Below are positions 8,527 to 15,749 of a stretch of DNA of 28,075 nt, piece after piece; the first letter of the stretch is position 1, and each line of letters starts with the position of its first letter. The stretch lies in the IMG/VR virus record IMGVR_UViG_3300025316_001112, positions 1 to 28,075 of that record; one strand, written 5' to 3'. The position numbers were made by a program, and so were the translations under genes. This stretch comes from a virus. Under the pieces are notes generated by a model, which saw nothing but the letters and a program-made list of their open reading frames with translations, was not told the DNA's origin and did not search any database.

Positions 8527-8554
8527 TGTTTCTCACCTCGGTTTAAATCAATTG

Positions 8555-8580
8555 AGCGCCGGCCGGAAAAGGCCGGCGCT
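8555..8580. terminator. Perfect 10-bp hairpin before the tape measure gene
   Basis: AGCGCCGGCC at 8555-8564 and GGCCGGCGCT at 8571-8580 form a fully paired GC-rich stem with a 6-nt loop. It stands between the end of the frameshifted chaperone frame (8586) and the tape measure start. There is no long T-run after it on the minus strand, so it may be an attenuator or processing site that lowers expression of the tape measure rather than a full terminator. Confidence 0.6.
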
Positions 8581-8585
8581 TTCCT

Positions 8586-9154
8586 TTAATCTGCGAAGAC
8601 TTTGGATATGGCCTTTGCATGGATATCCTCTTCAATATCCTGCAGGTATCTGGCTCGGGCATAGAGCTTGATAAAGTCCTCAAAATCAAGTTCCAATACA
8701 TCCGTCGGTAGAAGAGCAGGCGGGACAAACCGGTGTATTTCAAGCAAAGCCGATTCCACAAAGTCATCCCGGACCCTGCCGAGCTCATCTTCTACAAGCG
8801 CATCAAATTTGCGTCTTTGCTAAGGCCCAGCATACTCAGCAGCTTTTCGCCGGCGCCCAGCGTCAGCGCCGGGTACTCTTCAATGTCGGCCTCAAGCTTG
8901 TCCAGCTGCTCCGGAATGATGTTGTCGGTCAAAAAGGTCTTGAGCGCCTTGGTCATGCCGTTGCCGGCAGTCTTCACATAGCGGTCATAGCTTGCCGTGG
9001 CCGGCTTTTTAAAGATGTAGCAGAGTTCGAGTTCCGTCTCGTCATCCGGGCTGAGCGTCATGTTGAGCTGGTAGATTTTGCCGTACTTTTCCTTCAGCTC
9101 CTCGATGTTAAATTCCGCAGCTGCTTTTTCTCCCTGTTTCGTCTTGTCAGACAT
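8586..9154 (-). CDS. Tail assembly chaperone GT fusion (-1 frameshift product)
   Basis: The frame -1 to the 120-aa chaperone stays open from the slippery site at 8804-8810 to TAA at 8586-8588. It reads DALVEDELGRVRDDFVESALLEIHRF and on to a helical, acidic end, KVFAD. Slipping back one base on A-AAT-TTG would join the first 117 codons to 72 further residues and give a 189-aa product. Long-tailed phages, including Mu, use such a fusion (G and GT) as chaperones for the tape measure; the gene is always directly upstream of it, as here. No independent start with a ribosome site is visible for the extension, which supports production by frameshift only. Confidence 0.8.
8792..9154 (-). CDS. Tail assembly chaperone (zero-frame G product)
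   Basis: A 120-aa, mostly helical acidic protein with AAAAGGAG ahead of the ATG. It sits between the tube and tape measure genes, the place of Mu gp41 and of lambda G. Its last codons overlap the slippery heptamer and it ends three codons later (LMRL, TAG at 8792-8794). It would be made in excess over the frameshifted GT form; together they coat and hold the tape measure during tail assembly. Confidence 0.8.
   Translation of the reverse strand: MSDKTKQGEKAAAEFNIEELKEKYGKIYQLNMTLSPDDETELELCYIFKKPATASYDRYVKTAGNGMTKALKTFLTDNIIPEQLDKLEADIEEYPALTLGAGEKLLSMLGLSKDANLMRL
8804..8810 (-). promoter_or_regulatory. -1 ribosomal slippery heptamer A-AAT-TTG
   Basis: On the minus strand the sequence AAATTTG lies in the zero frame as gcA AAT TTG, an exact X-XXY-YYZ match (X=A, Y=T, Z=G). 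The stop of the zero frame is 10 bases further on, and the -1 frame is open for 72 codons with plausible protein content. No clear downstream pseudoknot was worked out by eye. Confidence 0.8.
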
Positions 9155-9193
9155 AGTCTTATTCTCCTTTTGTCAAATATTTTGAGTTAGGTC

Positions 9194-9628
9194 TTAGATG
9201 GCCTTCAAGCCGTCGCTTTCGATTCCGTTCACGATAAGCACATCAAGGTCAATCTTAATGTTCTTGTCGCCCTGCGCCACCTTGGTGTCGCGCTTGGTGA
9301 ACGTGACGGTGTTCAGCACGTCGCTCCTGGTCCGGCTGCCCGTGTTCGCGTAGGAAACGATGATTTTCGGGATAGTCAGGCTGTAGAGCGGAATGTTCTT
9401 GCTTTTGCAGTAGTCAAGCAGAGCGTCGTAGTCATCCCTTAACAGGCTTAACTTGCCCTCTGCCTTATAATTGCCGGTGCCGAAACCCCTTGAGGCGGCA
9501 CCTTTGCCGTAAACAAGCTCTTTTTCGAGCTCGTCGCTGTAGGAGATTTCCTGGAACTCGATGTTGAGCCCCGGCAGGCTGATATCAACGTCGGCCCAGT
9601 CATAGGCCTTGCCGTTTACCTTTAACAT
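9194..9628 (-). CDS. Tail tube protein (Mu gpM type)
   Basis: A 144-aa protein directly after the sheath gene. It starts MLKVNGKAYDWADVDISLPG and has strands that alternate hydrophobic residues, with a GTGNYKAEGKLSL hairpin like tube subunits of contractile tails. GGAAAGGAG lies ahead of the ATG. It forms the rigid inner tube through which DNA passes, inside the sheath. Confidence 0.8.
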   Translation of the reverse strand: MLKVNGKAYDWADVDISLPGLNIEFQEISYSDELEKELVYGKGAASRGFGTGNYKAEGKLSLLRDDYDALLDYCKSKNIPLYSLTIPKIIVSYANTGSRTRSDVLNTVTFTKRDTKVAQGDKNIKIDLDVLIVNGIESDGLKAI

Positions 9629-9654
9629 AGTTGCAGCTCCTTTCCTTGCTGGCT

Positions 9655-11073
9655 TTATTTAGACCTGCCGAGGTCTACCTCAATGTCACGGATGTAACCC
9701 CGTGATTTATACCGGACAATGACCGAAAGTTTGCCCGTTGTGGCAATGTCCTGGGTGTTGGCTGCCGTGATGCTCGCCGATGAGATCTCTTTAGCCTTTA
9801 TCATCTGGTCCAGCGGCTCCCGCATGAATATCACGCGCTTTGCAAGCTCATTGGCAAGGTCATCAAGGTTAATATCATCCTGCAGCAGCTGCAGGCCTTC
9901 CTTGCGCACTTCCCGTGCAATCTTGTTTTTCACGCGGGTATCTTCAGCATAGAGGTAATCCGTGTCTGCCGGCGCCATAACGCGCGCGTTGGTGACGTAA
10001 TAGACGTTCGGCAAACCGAAGTACTGCCGGAAAGTAAGGAAATTTGCGCCGTCGATATCCTCAACAAACTCTTCGATGCCGTCCGGCAGGAGATCCAGAA
10101 TTTTGGCGTTGGAAATATCCATGTTGGCGGAATCCCTTGTTTTTCCGATGCTCTGCTGAACCGGTGTCCGGGCATACATCCCGCAGACAACCCCGGCAAG
10201 GTTGGTGTTCCTTGTAATGCCGTCAAGCCCGGTATAAAGTGCCCTTGCGGCAACCACCTGCAGGTCGTAATCGAATACGTCTTTTGCGGCGATAAGCCTG
10301 GCCGCGTAAGCGGATGCCGTTTCGTTGGTTGTCGGCGCGAACGCCTCAACAACAAACAGCAGCGGCTTGTGGAAATCCGTTGCGAGCTCATCCCTTGCGG
10401 CGGAAACGGCAACCCAAAACGCCTTTTCGGATTCTCCGACGATGTGCACAAACTCAAACTCCGTGTTGAAGTATTTGAGCTTTGCAATGGCTGCCGTCGC
10501 GTCTCCGTTGGTCATGGCGGGCGCGGTTGTCGTGAAGCTGAAGGTATCCGCCGCAACAAAGGATGTTGCCTCGTTTGGCGCCGATCCTTCCGCGAAGGTA
10601 GCCGTCAAACCGGTGTACGGTATTGCGTATGCGCCGTTTACGGGTACGGTCTTGTCGCCGGAATAGCTGTAACCGCCGTCGATGGAGTACTTGAATGTGG
10701 CAGTGTTTCTCTGGCCGGTGCCGGTGACCTTGATAATCACGCTGAAAGCGTTGTTCGGGCTGCCGCTCACCGTAAGGGTGCCGGTTCCGGTTTTGACGCT
10801 GGTAACCGTGCCCGCGGTGCCCGCCGTTGTGGCGGCTACCGGGATGCAGTAGATTACGTTCGCGCCGTTTTCGACGGAGTCAATCACCTTGTCGGCAAGC
10901 GGGCAATATCCGAGCAAAGCCCTGATATTTGCCGGCGTCATGTCGCCGGTGATTAAAATCGGGGTGCCGGATGTAACCGGGGACGCGCCTATTTTTACAT
11001 GGACACCGTCGCCCTTTAGTTCGCTCAGCTTAAGCAAACCGTCGGTTACGTTAACATTGACATCGTTAAGCAT
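9655..11073 (-). CDS. Tail sheath protein (Mu gpL type)
   Basis: A 472-aa contractile sheath subunit. The N-terminal domain starts MLNDVNVNVTDGLLKL; the C-terminal half has the conserved core (YYVTNARVMAPADTDYLYAEDTRVKNKIAREVR) and ends in a strand pair YKSRGYIRDIEVDLG that makes the inter-subunit hand-holding. Residues about 88-185 are a Ser/Thr/Gly-rich, beta-only insertion (TAGTVTSVKTGTGTLTVSG...), probably an exposed Ig-like or jelly-like domain not needed for contraction. It sits right before the tube gene, as in all contractile tails. Confidence 0.88.
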   Translation of the reverse strand: MLNDVNVNVTDGLLKLSELKGDGVHVKIGASPVTSGTPILITGDMTPANIRALLGYCPLADKVIDSVENGANVIYCIPVAATTAGTAGTVTSVKTGTGTLTVSGSPNNAFSVIIKVTGTGQRNTATFKYSIDGGYSYSGDKTVPVNGAYAIPYTGLTATFAEGSAPNEATSFVAADTFSFTTTAPAMTNGDATAAIAKLKYFNTEFEFVHIVGESEKAFWVAVSAARDELATDFHKPLLFVVEAFAPTTNETASAYAARLIAAKDVFDYDLQVVAARALYTGLDGITRNTNLAGVVCGMYARTPVQQSIGKTRDSANMDISNAKILDLLPDGIEEFVEDIDGANFLTFRQYFGLPNVYYVTNARVMAPADTDYLYAEDTRVKNKIAREVRKEGLQLLQDDINLDDLANELAKRVIFMREPLDQMIKAKEISSASITAANTQDIATTGKLSVIVRYKSRGYIRDIEVDLGRSK

Positions 11074-11075
11074 AA

Positions 11076-11291
11076 TTACACCTTCCCTATCGGGCTGCCG
11101 CTGAAAGTAACAACAGCTGCGTCGTACTCATCCTCGGTAACCATTTTTCCGGACTGCCATCCGTTTGCGGTACAGGTACCGGCATAAAGCGGAGCGCCCG
11201 TTTTCTTTCTTTCCTTCAGCTCTTCAATTGTGAAGAGCTCCCCGGACGCTTCGGCTGTTTCGGGTGTGTCCGGTGTTTGTTTGTTAGACAT
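11076..11291 (-). CDS. Small hypothetical protein before the sheath (Mu Gp38 position)
   Basis: A 71-aa protein with AAAGGAG ahead of the ATG, lying 2 bp from the sheath gene. The middle part, FTIEELKERKKTGAPLYAGT, looks like a helix followed by a small beta unit; the N-terminus is polar and disordered. Mu has a short DUF2635-type gene (gp38) here. I see no diagnostic motif, so the match rests on position and size. Confidence 0.55.
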   Translation of the reverse strand: MSNKQTPDTPETAEASGELFTIEELKERKKTGAPLYAGTCTANGWQSGKMVTEDEYDAAVVTFSGSPIGKV

Positions 11292-11292
11292 T

Positions 11293-11787
11293 TTAAGTCT
11301 CCTTTCCTATTTCGACAACTTCAATACCCGAAAGCTTGGCGAGCAGGATGTCCTTATATACGCCTCCGGTGAATTTAACCTTGACGTTGACGGCGACCTT
11401 TGACTTTAGGATGCTGTCGTCATCGTCAACCCATTCCGCATCCAGCACTTCAATTAAGGTGTAATTGCCGTTGATATAAAGGCCGGTTTCAATCGCAACA
11501 AGAAACGCTTCAAAAATCCGTTCCGTGTTTTCCGGTACCGCGTCGCCGATAATAACGCTGAAGGTTGTTTCCCTGAGTAAAATCTTATGCCTTTTCCGGT
11601 CGTCGCCTTTTTCATCCGTATAGGTTTTCTTGAGGTTGCTCCGGGTGAAAGTTTCCGTTTCGAAGAGCACGGCGCCCACATGCGCGTCCTGGTAAAGCTG
11701 CAGCTTTTTCATGCTGGTGATGATTTGCGAGTGGATGCCTGCTGCTTTCAGCTTTCCGGAAAGGTATTTTTGGCATTCTGTGTACAT
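11293..11787 (-). CDS. Probable tail terminator / neck protein (Mu Gp37 position)
   Basis: A 164-aa protein with a helix start (MYTECQKYLSGKLKAAGI) followed by alternating strands, such as KHKILLRETTFSVIIGD. This alpha-beta pattern resembles tail-terminator proteins that cap the tube. Position between the head-connector genes and the sheath fits Mu gp37 (DUF1834). GGAGG lies ahead of the ATG. Family call by position, not by a motif. Confidence 0.6.
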   Translation of the reverse strand: MYTECQKYLSGKLKAAGIHSQIITSMKKLQLYQDAHVGAVLFETETFTRSNLKKTYTDEKGDDRKRHKILLRETTFSVIIGDAVPENTERIFEAFLVAIETGLYINGNYTLIEVLDAEWVDDDDSILKSKVAVNVKVKFTGGVYKDILLAKLSGIEVVEIGKET

Positions 11788-11790
11788 TAC

Positions 11791-12291
11791 TTAATCCTCC
11801 GCGAAATGGTCGTCGATAATGTCCTTAATATCCTGCATATCTTCCTTGCTGATGCCGAGGAACGGCCTGGCCGGTATATTAACGTGAACGGTAACCTGTT
11901 TTTTGCGTATCCATTTGCCGTTAATCATAAATACAAGGCCCTTGGATGTCTTTGCCTTGATGGTAATGCTCCGGCCCTGTGCGCCCAGCTGGTGGGTGCT
12001 TGCGTAAATGGTGTTTGTGCCTACCGCTAAACCGGTTTCGTCGGACTTGGTATGGATAGAATTCCGGAGCCTGCCTGTCTGTACCAGCGTTTTTCCGCCT
12101 TCTCGTTCAGCCCGGATAGATTGCTTCCACCTTTGGCCGTCCGGAGCCTGCTGGGTTTTGAAACGCTGCACGGTCGATGACCGGAGCAGTTGGGATATAA
12201 CCTTATTCAGGCTTTTTTTGTCGGTCTCGGCAAGCGATCGGAGCCGGTAAAGCAGTTTTTTGGTGTCGCCTTCAAGTTTAATACTAACCAT
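11791..12291 (-). CDS. Virion morphogenesis protein (Mu gpG type)
   Basis: A 166-aa protein of the phage virion morphogenesis family. The motif RSSTVQRFKTQQAPDGQRW followed by GGKTLVQTGRLRNSI and NTIYASTHQLG is typical (x-F-x-x-x-x-x-P-x-G-x-x-W ... L-x-x-T-G-x-L-x-x-S-I ... Y-A-x-x-H-Q-x-G). The frame is open up to 12351, but AAAGGAG lies 6 bp before the ATG at 12291, so that start is used here. It acts in head completion and head-tail joining. In Mu this gene follows F; here it lies after the DUF1320 gene. Confidence 0.85.
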   Translation of the reverse strand: MVSIKLEGDTKKLLYRLRSLAETDKKSLNKVISQLLRSSTVQRFKTQQAPDGQRWKQSIRAEREGGKTLVQTGRLRNSIHTKSDETGLAVGTNTIYASTHQLGAQGRSITIKAKTSKGLVFMINGKWIRKKQVTVHVNIPARPFLGISKEDMQDIKDIIDDHFAED

Positions 12292-12369
12292 TTGGACTCC
12301 TTTGACCATAATAGCAACACTGATTGAAAAACCGCGTTCCGCAAGGTTCACTTGTGAACGTTGTTCTCT

Positions 12370-12819
12370 TTACATCCCCGAAAGCTTATCCCGCCCGAAT
12401 ACCCGCGGCGGCGAATCCACCTTGAACCCGGCATGGGCCGCGGTGGCAGGGTCCGGCGTTCCGATGGAGACGGTTCCGTCTGCCACAAGCTCCAAGAACC
12501 GCACCGCCGCCTTGTACCGGTTTAGGATATTCTTTTCCCGGTCGCCTTCGTTGATTCCGATACGGCTGTAGAGGTTGTAAACGGCTATATCCTTGGCGAA
12601 TTTGTTTAAAGCCTGGGGAACATGGGACAAAGGAAGCGGGTACCGTTTGGCCAGATATCCGTCGATTTCGGCGCCGGCGTCTGTGATGGCCGCGCTTATA
12701 AGCGGCAGTATCTTGCTTTCGCGCTCATCCGGGTCGCCGATGTAGTCGGTTCCGATGATGGTGTTCAGCGCGTCATCCTTGAGCATGGCGCGGACATCCG
12801 CATTTTCGCAGTATCCCAT
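12370..12819 (-). CDS. DUF1320 head-tail connector protein (Mu Gp36 type)
   Basis: A 149-aa protein with the typical layout of phage DUF1320 proteins: a short start MGYCENADVRAML, then a long helix with ISAAITDAGAEIDGYLAKRYPLPLSHVPQAL, the common 'A-x-x-x-I-D-(G/A)-Y-L-x-x-R-Y-P-L-P' signature of adaptor proteins. A start at 12828 is also open, but GGGAG directly abuts it; the ATG at 12819 has 9 bp spacing and is preferred. It joins head to tail below the portal. Confidence 0.85.
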   Translation of the reverse strand: MGYCENADVRAMLKDDALNTIIGTDYIGDPDERESKILPLISAAITDAGAEIDGYLAKRYPLPLSHVPQALNKFAKDIAVYNLYSRIGINEGDREKNILNRYKAAVRFLELVADGTVSIGTPDPATAAHAGFKVDSPPRVFGRDKLSGM

Positions 12820-12845
12820 GTTTATCATCTCCCTGCTTGTTTAAA

Positions 12846-13736
12846 TTACGGGCTTGTCGTGCCGTTGCTGCCGTATGCCATCTGCCAGAAGCCGTAACCG
12901 GCGTTCCCGCGGGAATCCGTGCCGTACACATATTCCTTGCGCATAAACACGTTTTCGTCGGTTTCGTTGGTCATCGCGACGAATTTCGGTGCTTTGCGGT
13001 TCTGGAAAAGCAGCGGTTTAACCGGCTTGTTTGTGCAGAGCAGGTACCAGTATTCATCGTGGCCGGCAAGCAGCGGGGAAACAAGCAGCTCCGCCGTACC
13101 CTTCAGCACGTTTGTGGTTCCGCCGACGATATCGGCCAAAAGGATTTCCCTGGCTTTTCCTTCCAGCGCGGGGGATACCACAAGCACGTCGGGCACAAGG
13201 TTCAGCGGGCGGTCGTTTTCGTCTTTCATGCCCATGATGGCGCCGCGCGCAGCCAAATACGATACAGCTGTGAGCTTTGCGGTTCCAAAGTTGCTGACGA
13301 TGGTTTTTCCGACTTTGTGGGAAGCGGAAAAGAACGCGACGCCGTCGTAGCAAAGGTTGGCAAATCCACCGGGCAGCAGGCTGAAAACCAGATTGTCCGG
13401 ATGCAGGGCCGCAGCCTGTGCAAGGGACTGGACAGCCGGCGCGTAAAGCCCGATTCTGTCGTCTTCGATGTCGTCGCGCGAAACGCTGACGGTTGACTCG
13501 TAGCTTTTGTTCTTCAGCGTGTAGCTGGACGCCTTCAGGTTGTTAATCTGACGGTCGCCAATCCATTCACGCATCTGCGGGATGGTGCCGAGCCACTTGT
13601 AGTTCTCTTCTCCGGTGACGGAGGGAACCTCGGTGGCTATCTTGGCATATACCGGAGCGGCGTCCGAAAATGCCTTGTTGAAAATGGTGTTGAACCCTGT
13701 GAAAATGCCGTTTAATGCCTGTTGATTAACGAGCAT
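12846..13736 (-). CDS. Major capsid protein (Mu gpT type)
   Basis: A 296-aa major head subunit of the Mu gpT family. It starts MLVNQQALNGIFTGFNTIFN and has PQMREWIGDRQINNL and a YESTVSVSRDDIEDDRIG stretch, all typical of this family, and it forms the HK97-like shell. GAGGAGG lies ahead of the ATG. It follows the protease/scaffold and cement genes with a 175-bp repeat-filled gap between, suggesting separate control of its high expression. No N-terminal delta domain is seen. Confidence 0.92.
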   Translation of the reverse strand: MLVNQQALNGIFTGFNTIFNKAFSDAAPVYAKIATEVPSVTGEENYKWLGTIPQMREWIGDRQINNLKASSYTLKNKSYESTVSVSRDDIEDDRIGLYAPAVQSLAQAAALHPDNLVFSLLPGGFANLCYDGVAFFSASHKVGKTIVSNFGTAKLTAVSYLAARGAIMGMKDENDRPLNLVPDVLVVSPALEGKAREILLADIVGGTTNVLKGTAELLVSPLLAGHDEYWYLLCTNKPVKPLLFQNRKAPKFVAMTNETDENVFMRKEYVYGTDSRGNAGYGFWQMAYGSNGTTSP

Positions 13737-13785
13737 GATTAATTTTCCTCCTCAAATAATAAAATAATTTGCTTTTTCTTCTTTG

Positions 13786-13833
13786 CCTCTCCTGCATCAG
13801 GAGAGGTGGCACGCTTAAGCGTGACGGAGAGGT
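13786..13833 (-). repeat. Palindromic repeat, family B copy 1
   Basis: Two hairpins in a row: CTCTCCT/AGGAGAG, then CACGCTT-AAGCGTG. It is near-identical to copies at 22061, 18174 and 24258, all in the same orientation. No insertion-sequence ends are present. Confidence 0.9.
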
Positions 13834-13838
13834 CAGGC

Positions 13839-13910
13839 TTTAGACTTCTGACTTTAGACTTCCAACTTTTGTTCTCCGTCTACCGTCTAATATCTAATAT
13901 CTAACGTCTA
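13839..13910 (-). repeat. Heptad repeat tract behind cement gene stop
   Basis: Two runs of 7-bp units in plus-strand terms: TTTAGAC/TTCTGAC/TTTAGAC/TTCCAAC, then CTCCGTC/TACCGTC/TAATATC/TAATATC/TAACGTC. The second run reaches to within one base of the stop codon at 13912. Confidence 0.85.
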
Positions 13911-13911
13911 A

Positions 13912-14442
13912 TCACGTAACCGCGTCCGTTCCGTTGACCCACGCCGTTCCGTTGAACTTGAGCACCTGGCCGTTGCTCGGGCTGGTCAGCGTTACGCCGG
14001 TCAAATCGGTGAGGGCCATCGCCGGGATAGAAACCTTCGGCGTCTCGACAAGCACGCCGTCGTCGGTCACGCCGATTACGGTGCCTGCGCGGGAGCTTCC
14101 GGTGGCCAATGAACTGACCGTGTTGTCATCCTCGATGTAACAGTCCTTCAGCACATGCGCTTTGGTGACGGCGTGCGAAACGGAATTGTTCCAGACGAAT
14201 GTGCCGCGGCGCACCTTCACGGTTTTTGCGCCGGCAATTCCGCCGGTGTTGTCAACAAACTCCTCCGCGCGGCCTGCCGCCGTTAAACTGGCTGCCAGAA
14301 CCGCAGCCTTTGCGTTGCCGCTGGCGTCCAGCACAACAAGGCCGCCTTCGTGAATAACCGCTTCGGCATCCACCGGCAAAATAAGGAATTTCGCGCTGTC
14401 CGCGACTTCCGGGGTATTTCTTCCTGCTGTTAAACCTGCCAT
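13912..14442 (-). CDS. Capsid cement/decoration protein with fibre-like C-terminus
   Basis: A 176-aa protein between protease/scaffold and capsid. It has the pattern of phage cement (decoration) proteins: a beta-sandwich with GGLVVLDASGNAKAAV and TVIGVTDDGVLVET stretches. The last ~30 residues, LTGVTLTSPSNGQVLKFNG and after, match the short repeat usually found in phage tail-fibre or cell-surface proteins, an odd ending for a capsid protein. GGAGG lies ahead of the ATG. It probably sits on the outer face of the capsid. Confidence 0.7.
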   Translation of the reverse strand: MAGLTAGRNTPEVADSAKFLILPVDAEAVIHEGGLVVLDASGNAKAAVLAASLTAAGRAEEFVDNTGGIAGAKTVKVRRGTFVWNNSVSHAVTKAHVLKDCYIEDDNTVSSLATGSSRAGTVIGVTDDGVLVETPKVSIPAMALTDLTGVTLTSPSNGQVLKFNGTAWVNGTDAVT

Positions 14443-14566
14443 TGTTATTTTTCCTCCTTAAATGATGATATAGTTGCTCTTTCTTCTTTGTGGTGGGATT
14501 GCGTGCTCTTTCTGCTTTGTCGTTCTTTCGTTCTCTGCTGGCCACTGGCCACTGACCACTGACCAC
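14443..14566 (-). other. Gap with remnant of a family A palindrome
   Basis: 124 bp between protease/scaffold and cement genes. Near 14489-14505 it keeps the right half (GGTGGGATTGCG) of a family A repeat without the left hairpin, followed by heptads at 14540-14567 next to the protease stop. The truncated copy shows that these elements decay in place. Confidence 0.6.
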
Positions 14567-14567
14567 T
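14540..14567 (-). repeat. Heptad repeat tract at protease/scaffold stop
   Basis: Four units: GGCCACT, GGCCACT, GACCACT, GACCACT. The last base is shared with the stop codon (TAA on the minus strand). Confidence 0.9.
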
Positions 14568-15133
14568 TATTCGGTCTTGTTGAATTTCGCGAGGTCTTCC
14601 TTGGTAACGCCGAGCTGCTTGCATACCGAAAGCGTCGCGTCGTCAACGGTTTCCTCTTTGTTCACCTTGGTTTCCATGTCGAGCTCGCCCATCGGCACGC
14701 CCTGCGGCGCTTTCTCAACAAAACTGGCAAAACCTGCCGGATCTTTCAGAGCATACTCGGTTGCCCAGTCTTTTTGCGCCGGGGTCAGTTTGCCTGTCTT
14801 GAGCGCGGTGGTAACCGTGTCGTCGGCGTCACGCTGGGCAATCTTGTCCTTAAGCGCCTTGAACTCGGCTGCGGAAACGGTGCCCTCCGGCATCTTGCTG
14901 CTCAGCGCCACAATGGCGGCGGTGACGTCTTCCGTCTTGGCGTCGTCTTTCAGGCCCAGCAGCCCGAGCACGGTCTTGTTGGCGACCGGTTCGCCTGCAG
15001 CCGCGGCGGCGTCGGTTTGCTCCTTGAACTTCTTTTGGTCTGCTGCTGCCGTTCCGCAGGCATTAACTACCTGCTCTTCGGTTGCGTCCTCGCCGAGTCC
15101 CAGAAGAATGGCGAGTTGCTTGAGTAAATCCAT
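14567..15133 (-). CDS. Nested scaffold protein (Mu gpZ-like, internal start)
   Basis: In-frame ATG at 15133 with a perfect GGAGG 10 bp upstream, lying inside the protease gene. The product would be 188 aa: MDLLKQLAILLGLGEDATEE and on to the shared C-terminus. It is helical and rich in Ala, Glu and Lys, as expected of a scaffold. Mu uses the same arrangement (I and Z). The upstream protease codons FEGGNNN are the translated ribosome site, which suggests that this site is kept on purpose. Confidence 0.8.
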   Translation of the reverse strand: MDLLKQLAILLGLGEDATEEQVVNACGTAAADQKKFKEQTDAAAAAGEPVANKTVLGLLGLKDDAKTEDVTAAIVALSSKMPEGTVSAAEFKALKDKIAQRDADDTVTTALKTGKLTPAQKDWATEYALKDPAGFASFVEKAPQGVPMGELDMETKVNKEETVDDATLSVCKQLGVTKEDLAKFNKTE

Positions 15134-15610
15134 GTTGTTGTTTCCTCCTTCAAAATTAATGTGCATGGAATTGATTATCGGGAACATCCCGTCAATGGCG
15201 GGTGTGTTCGTCAAAGCGACTGAGTGCAGCGCAACTGCCTTACCGTCAGATTTTCGTACAAGGACAACCGGCGATACGTAGCGGTATTCCTTGTTTTCAA
15301 GGTACTTCCTTCCCTGCGGTGTCCATTCCACCGTTGCCGTTATGGCGCCGTCTACTAAGTTCAGGTCTTTTATCCAGCCCGCGGCCGGTGCCTGCACATC
15401 CTTGAGCGTCTGATGCTCATAATCAATAACGATATCATTTCCCCGGGCAAGAAATGCCTGCTTCATGTCCGCAAAACTTTCACCGTCAACGGTAAAATCT
15501 CCCTTTTGGCTTTTCACAAGCCCAAGCGGCAGTATTTTTATCTCATTCGGCGCGCCGGTGACCTCTGTTTGCCCTGCGCTGCAGGCAAAAATATCAAATT
15601 TCAGTGTCAT
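14567..15610 (-). CDS. Head maturation protease (Mu gpI type) with nested scaffold
   Basis: A 347-aa protein. Its first ~160 residues are the Mu-type protease domain, with IVIDYEHQTL, APAAGWI, YRYVSPV and LTNTPAIDG motifs (the D-Y-E-H and S-P motifs probably carry catalytic residues). The remaining ~188 residues form the helical, Glu/Ala/Lys-rich scaffold. The frame is open to 15664, but the ATG at 15610 has GGAG upstream and starts the protein with MTLKFDIFACSAG, so it is preferred. It cleaves scaffold and capsid proteins during prohead maturation. Confidence 0.88.
   Translation of the reverse strand: MTLKFDIFACSAGQTEVTGAPNEIKILPLGLVKSQKGDFTVDGESFADMKQAFLARGNDIVIDYEHQTLKDVQAPAAGWIKDLNLVDGAITATVEWTPQGRKYLENKEYRYVSPVVLVRKSDGKAVALHSVALTNTPAIDGMFPIINSMHINFEGGNNNMDLLKQLAILLGLGEDATEEQVVNACGTAAADQKKFKEQTDAAAAAGEPVANKTVLGLLGLKDDAKTEDVTAAIVALSSKMPEGTVSAAEFKALKDKIAQRDADDTVTTALKTGKLTPAQKDWATEYALKDPAGFASFVEKAPQGVPMGELDMETKVNKEETVDDATLSVCKQLGVTKEDLAKFNKTE
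15117..15150 (-). promoter_or_regulatory. Internal ribosome site of the scaffold gene
   Basis: On the minus strand GAAGGAGG stands before ACAACAACATG at the 15133 start. It has ideal strength and spacing, within coding sequence. Confidence 0.75.
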
Positions 15611-15749
15611 TTCTTCACATCTCCGTAAATTCAGCCTTAAAATCCCATAAAACCGCGTTAGCACGCGTGCGCACGGGGGTATTTTGCTTCTGTCGTGTAA
15701 AGGGGCTATTTCGGGCTCATCCCGTTAAAAGGGCATTTAAACGCTCATT

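Larger units (their letters stand above)
13737..13911 (-). other. Repeat-filled gap between cement and capsid genes
   Basis: 175 bp with no gene. In transcription order it holds a heptad tract (13839-13910), a family B palindrome (13786-13833), a T-rich stretch, and the ribosome site of the capsid gene. Confidence 0.8.

Noticed and set aside
8543-8788. Short minus frame after the chaperone
   Set aside because: It is in the zero frame past the stop; the neighbouring -1 frame gives a sensible acidic helical protein while this one is R/L/S-rich nonsense.
12346-12359. Inverted repeat GTTCAC-TT-GTGAAC before gene G
   Set aside because: Short, alone in a 78-bp gap, no promoter or T-run. It could be chance.
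15611-15749. Gap between the F-type gene and the protease, with GCACGCGTGC
   Set aside because: 139 bp without a gene or any of the repeat families; the 10-bp palindrome is not enough to name a site.
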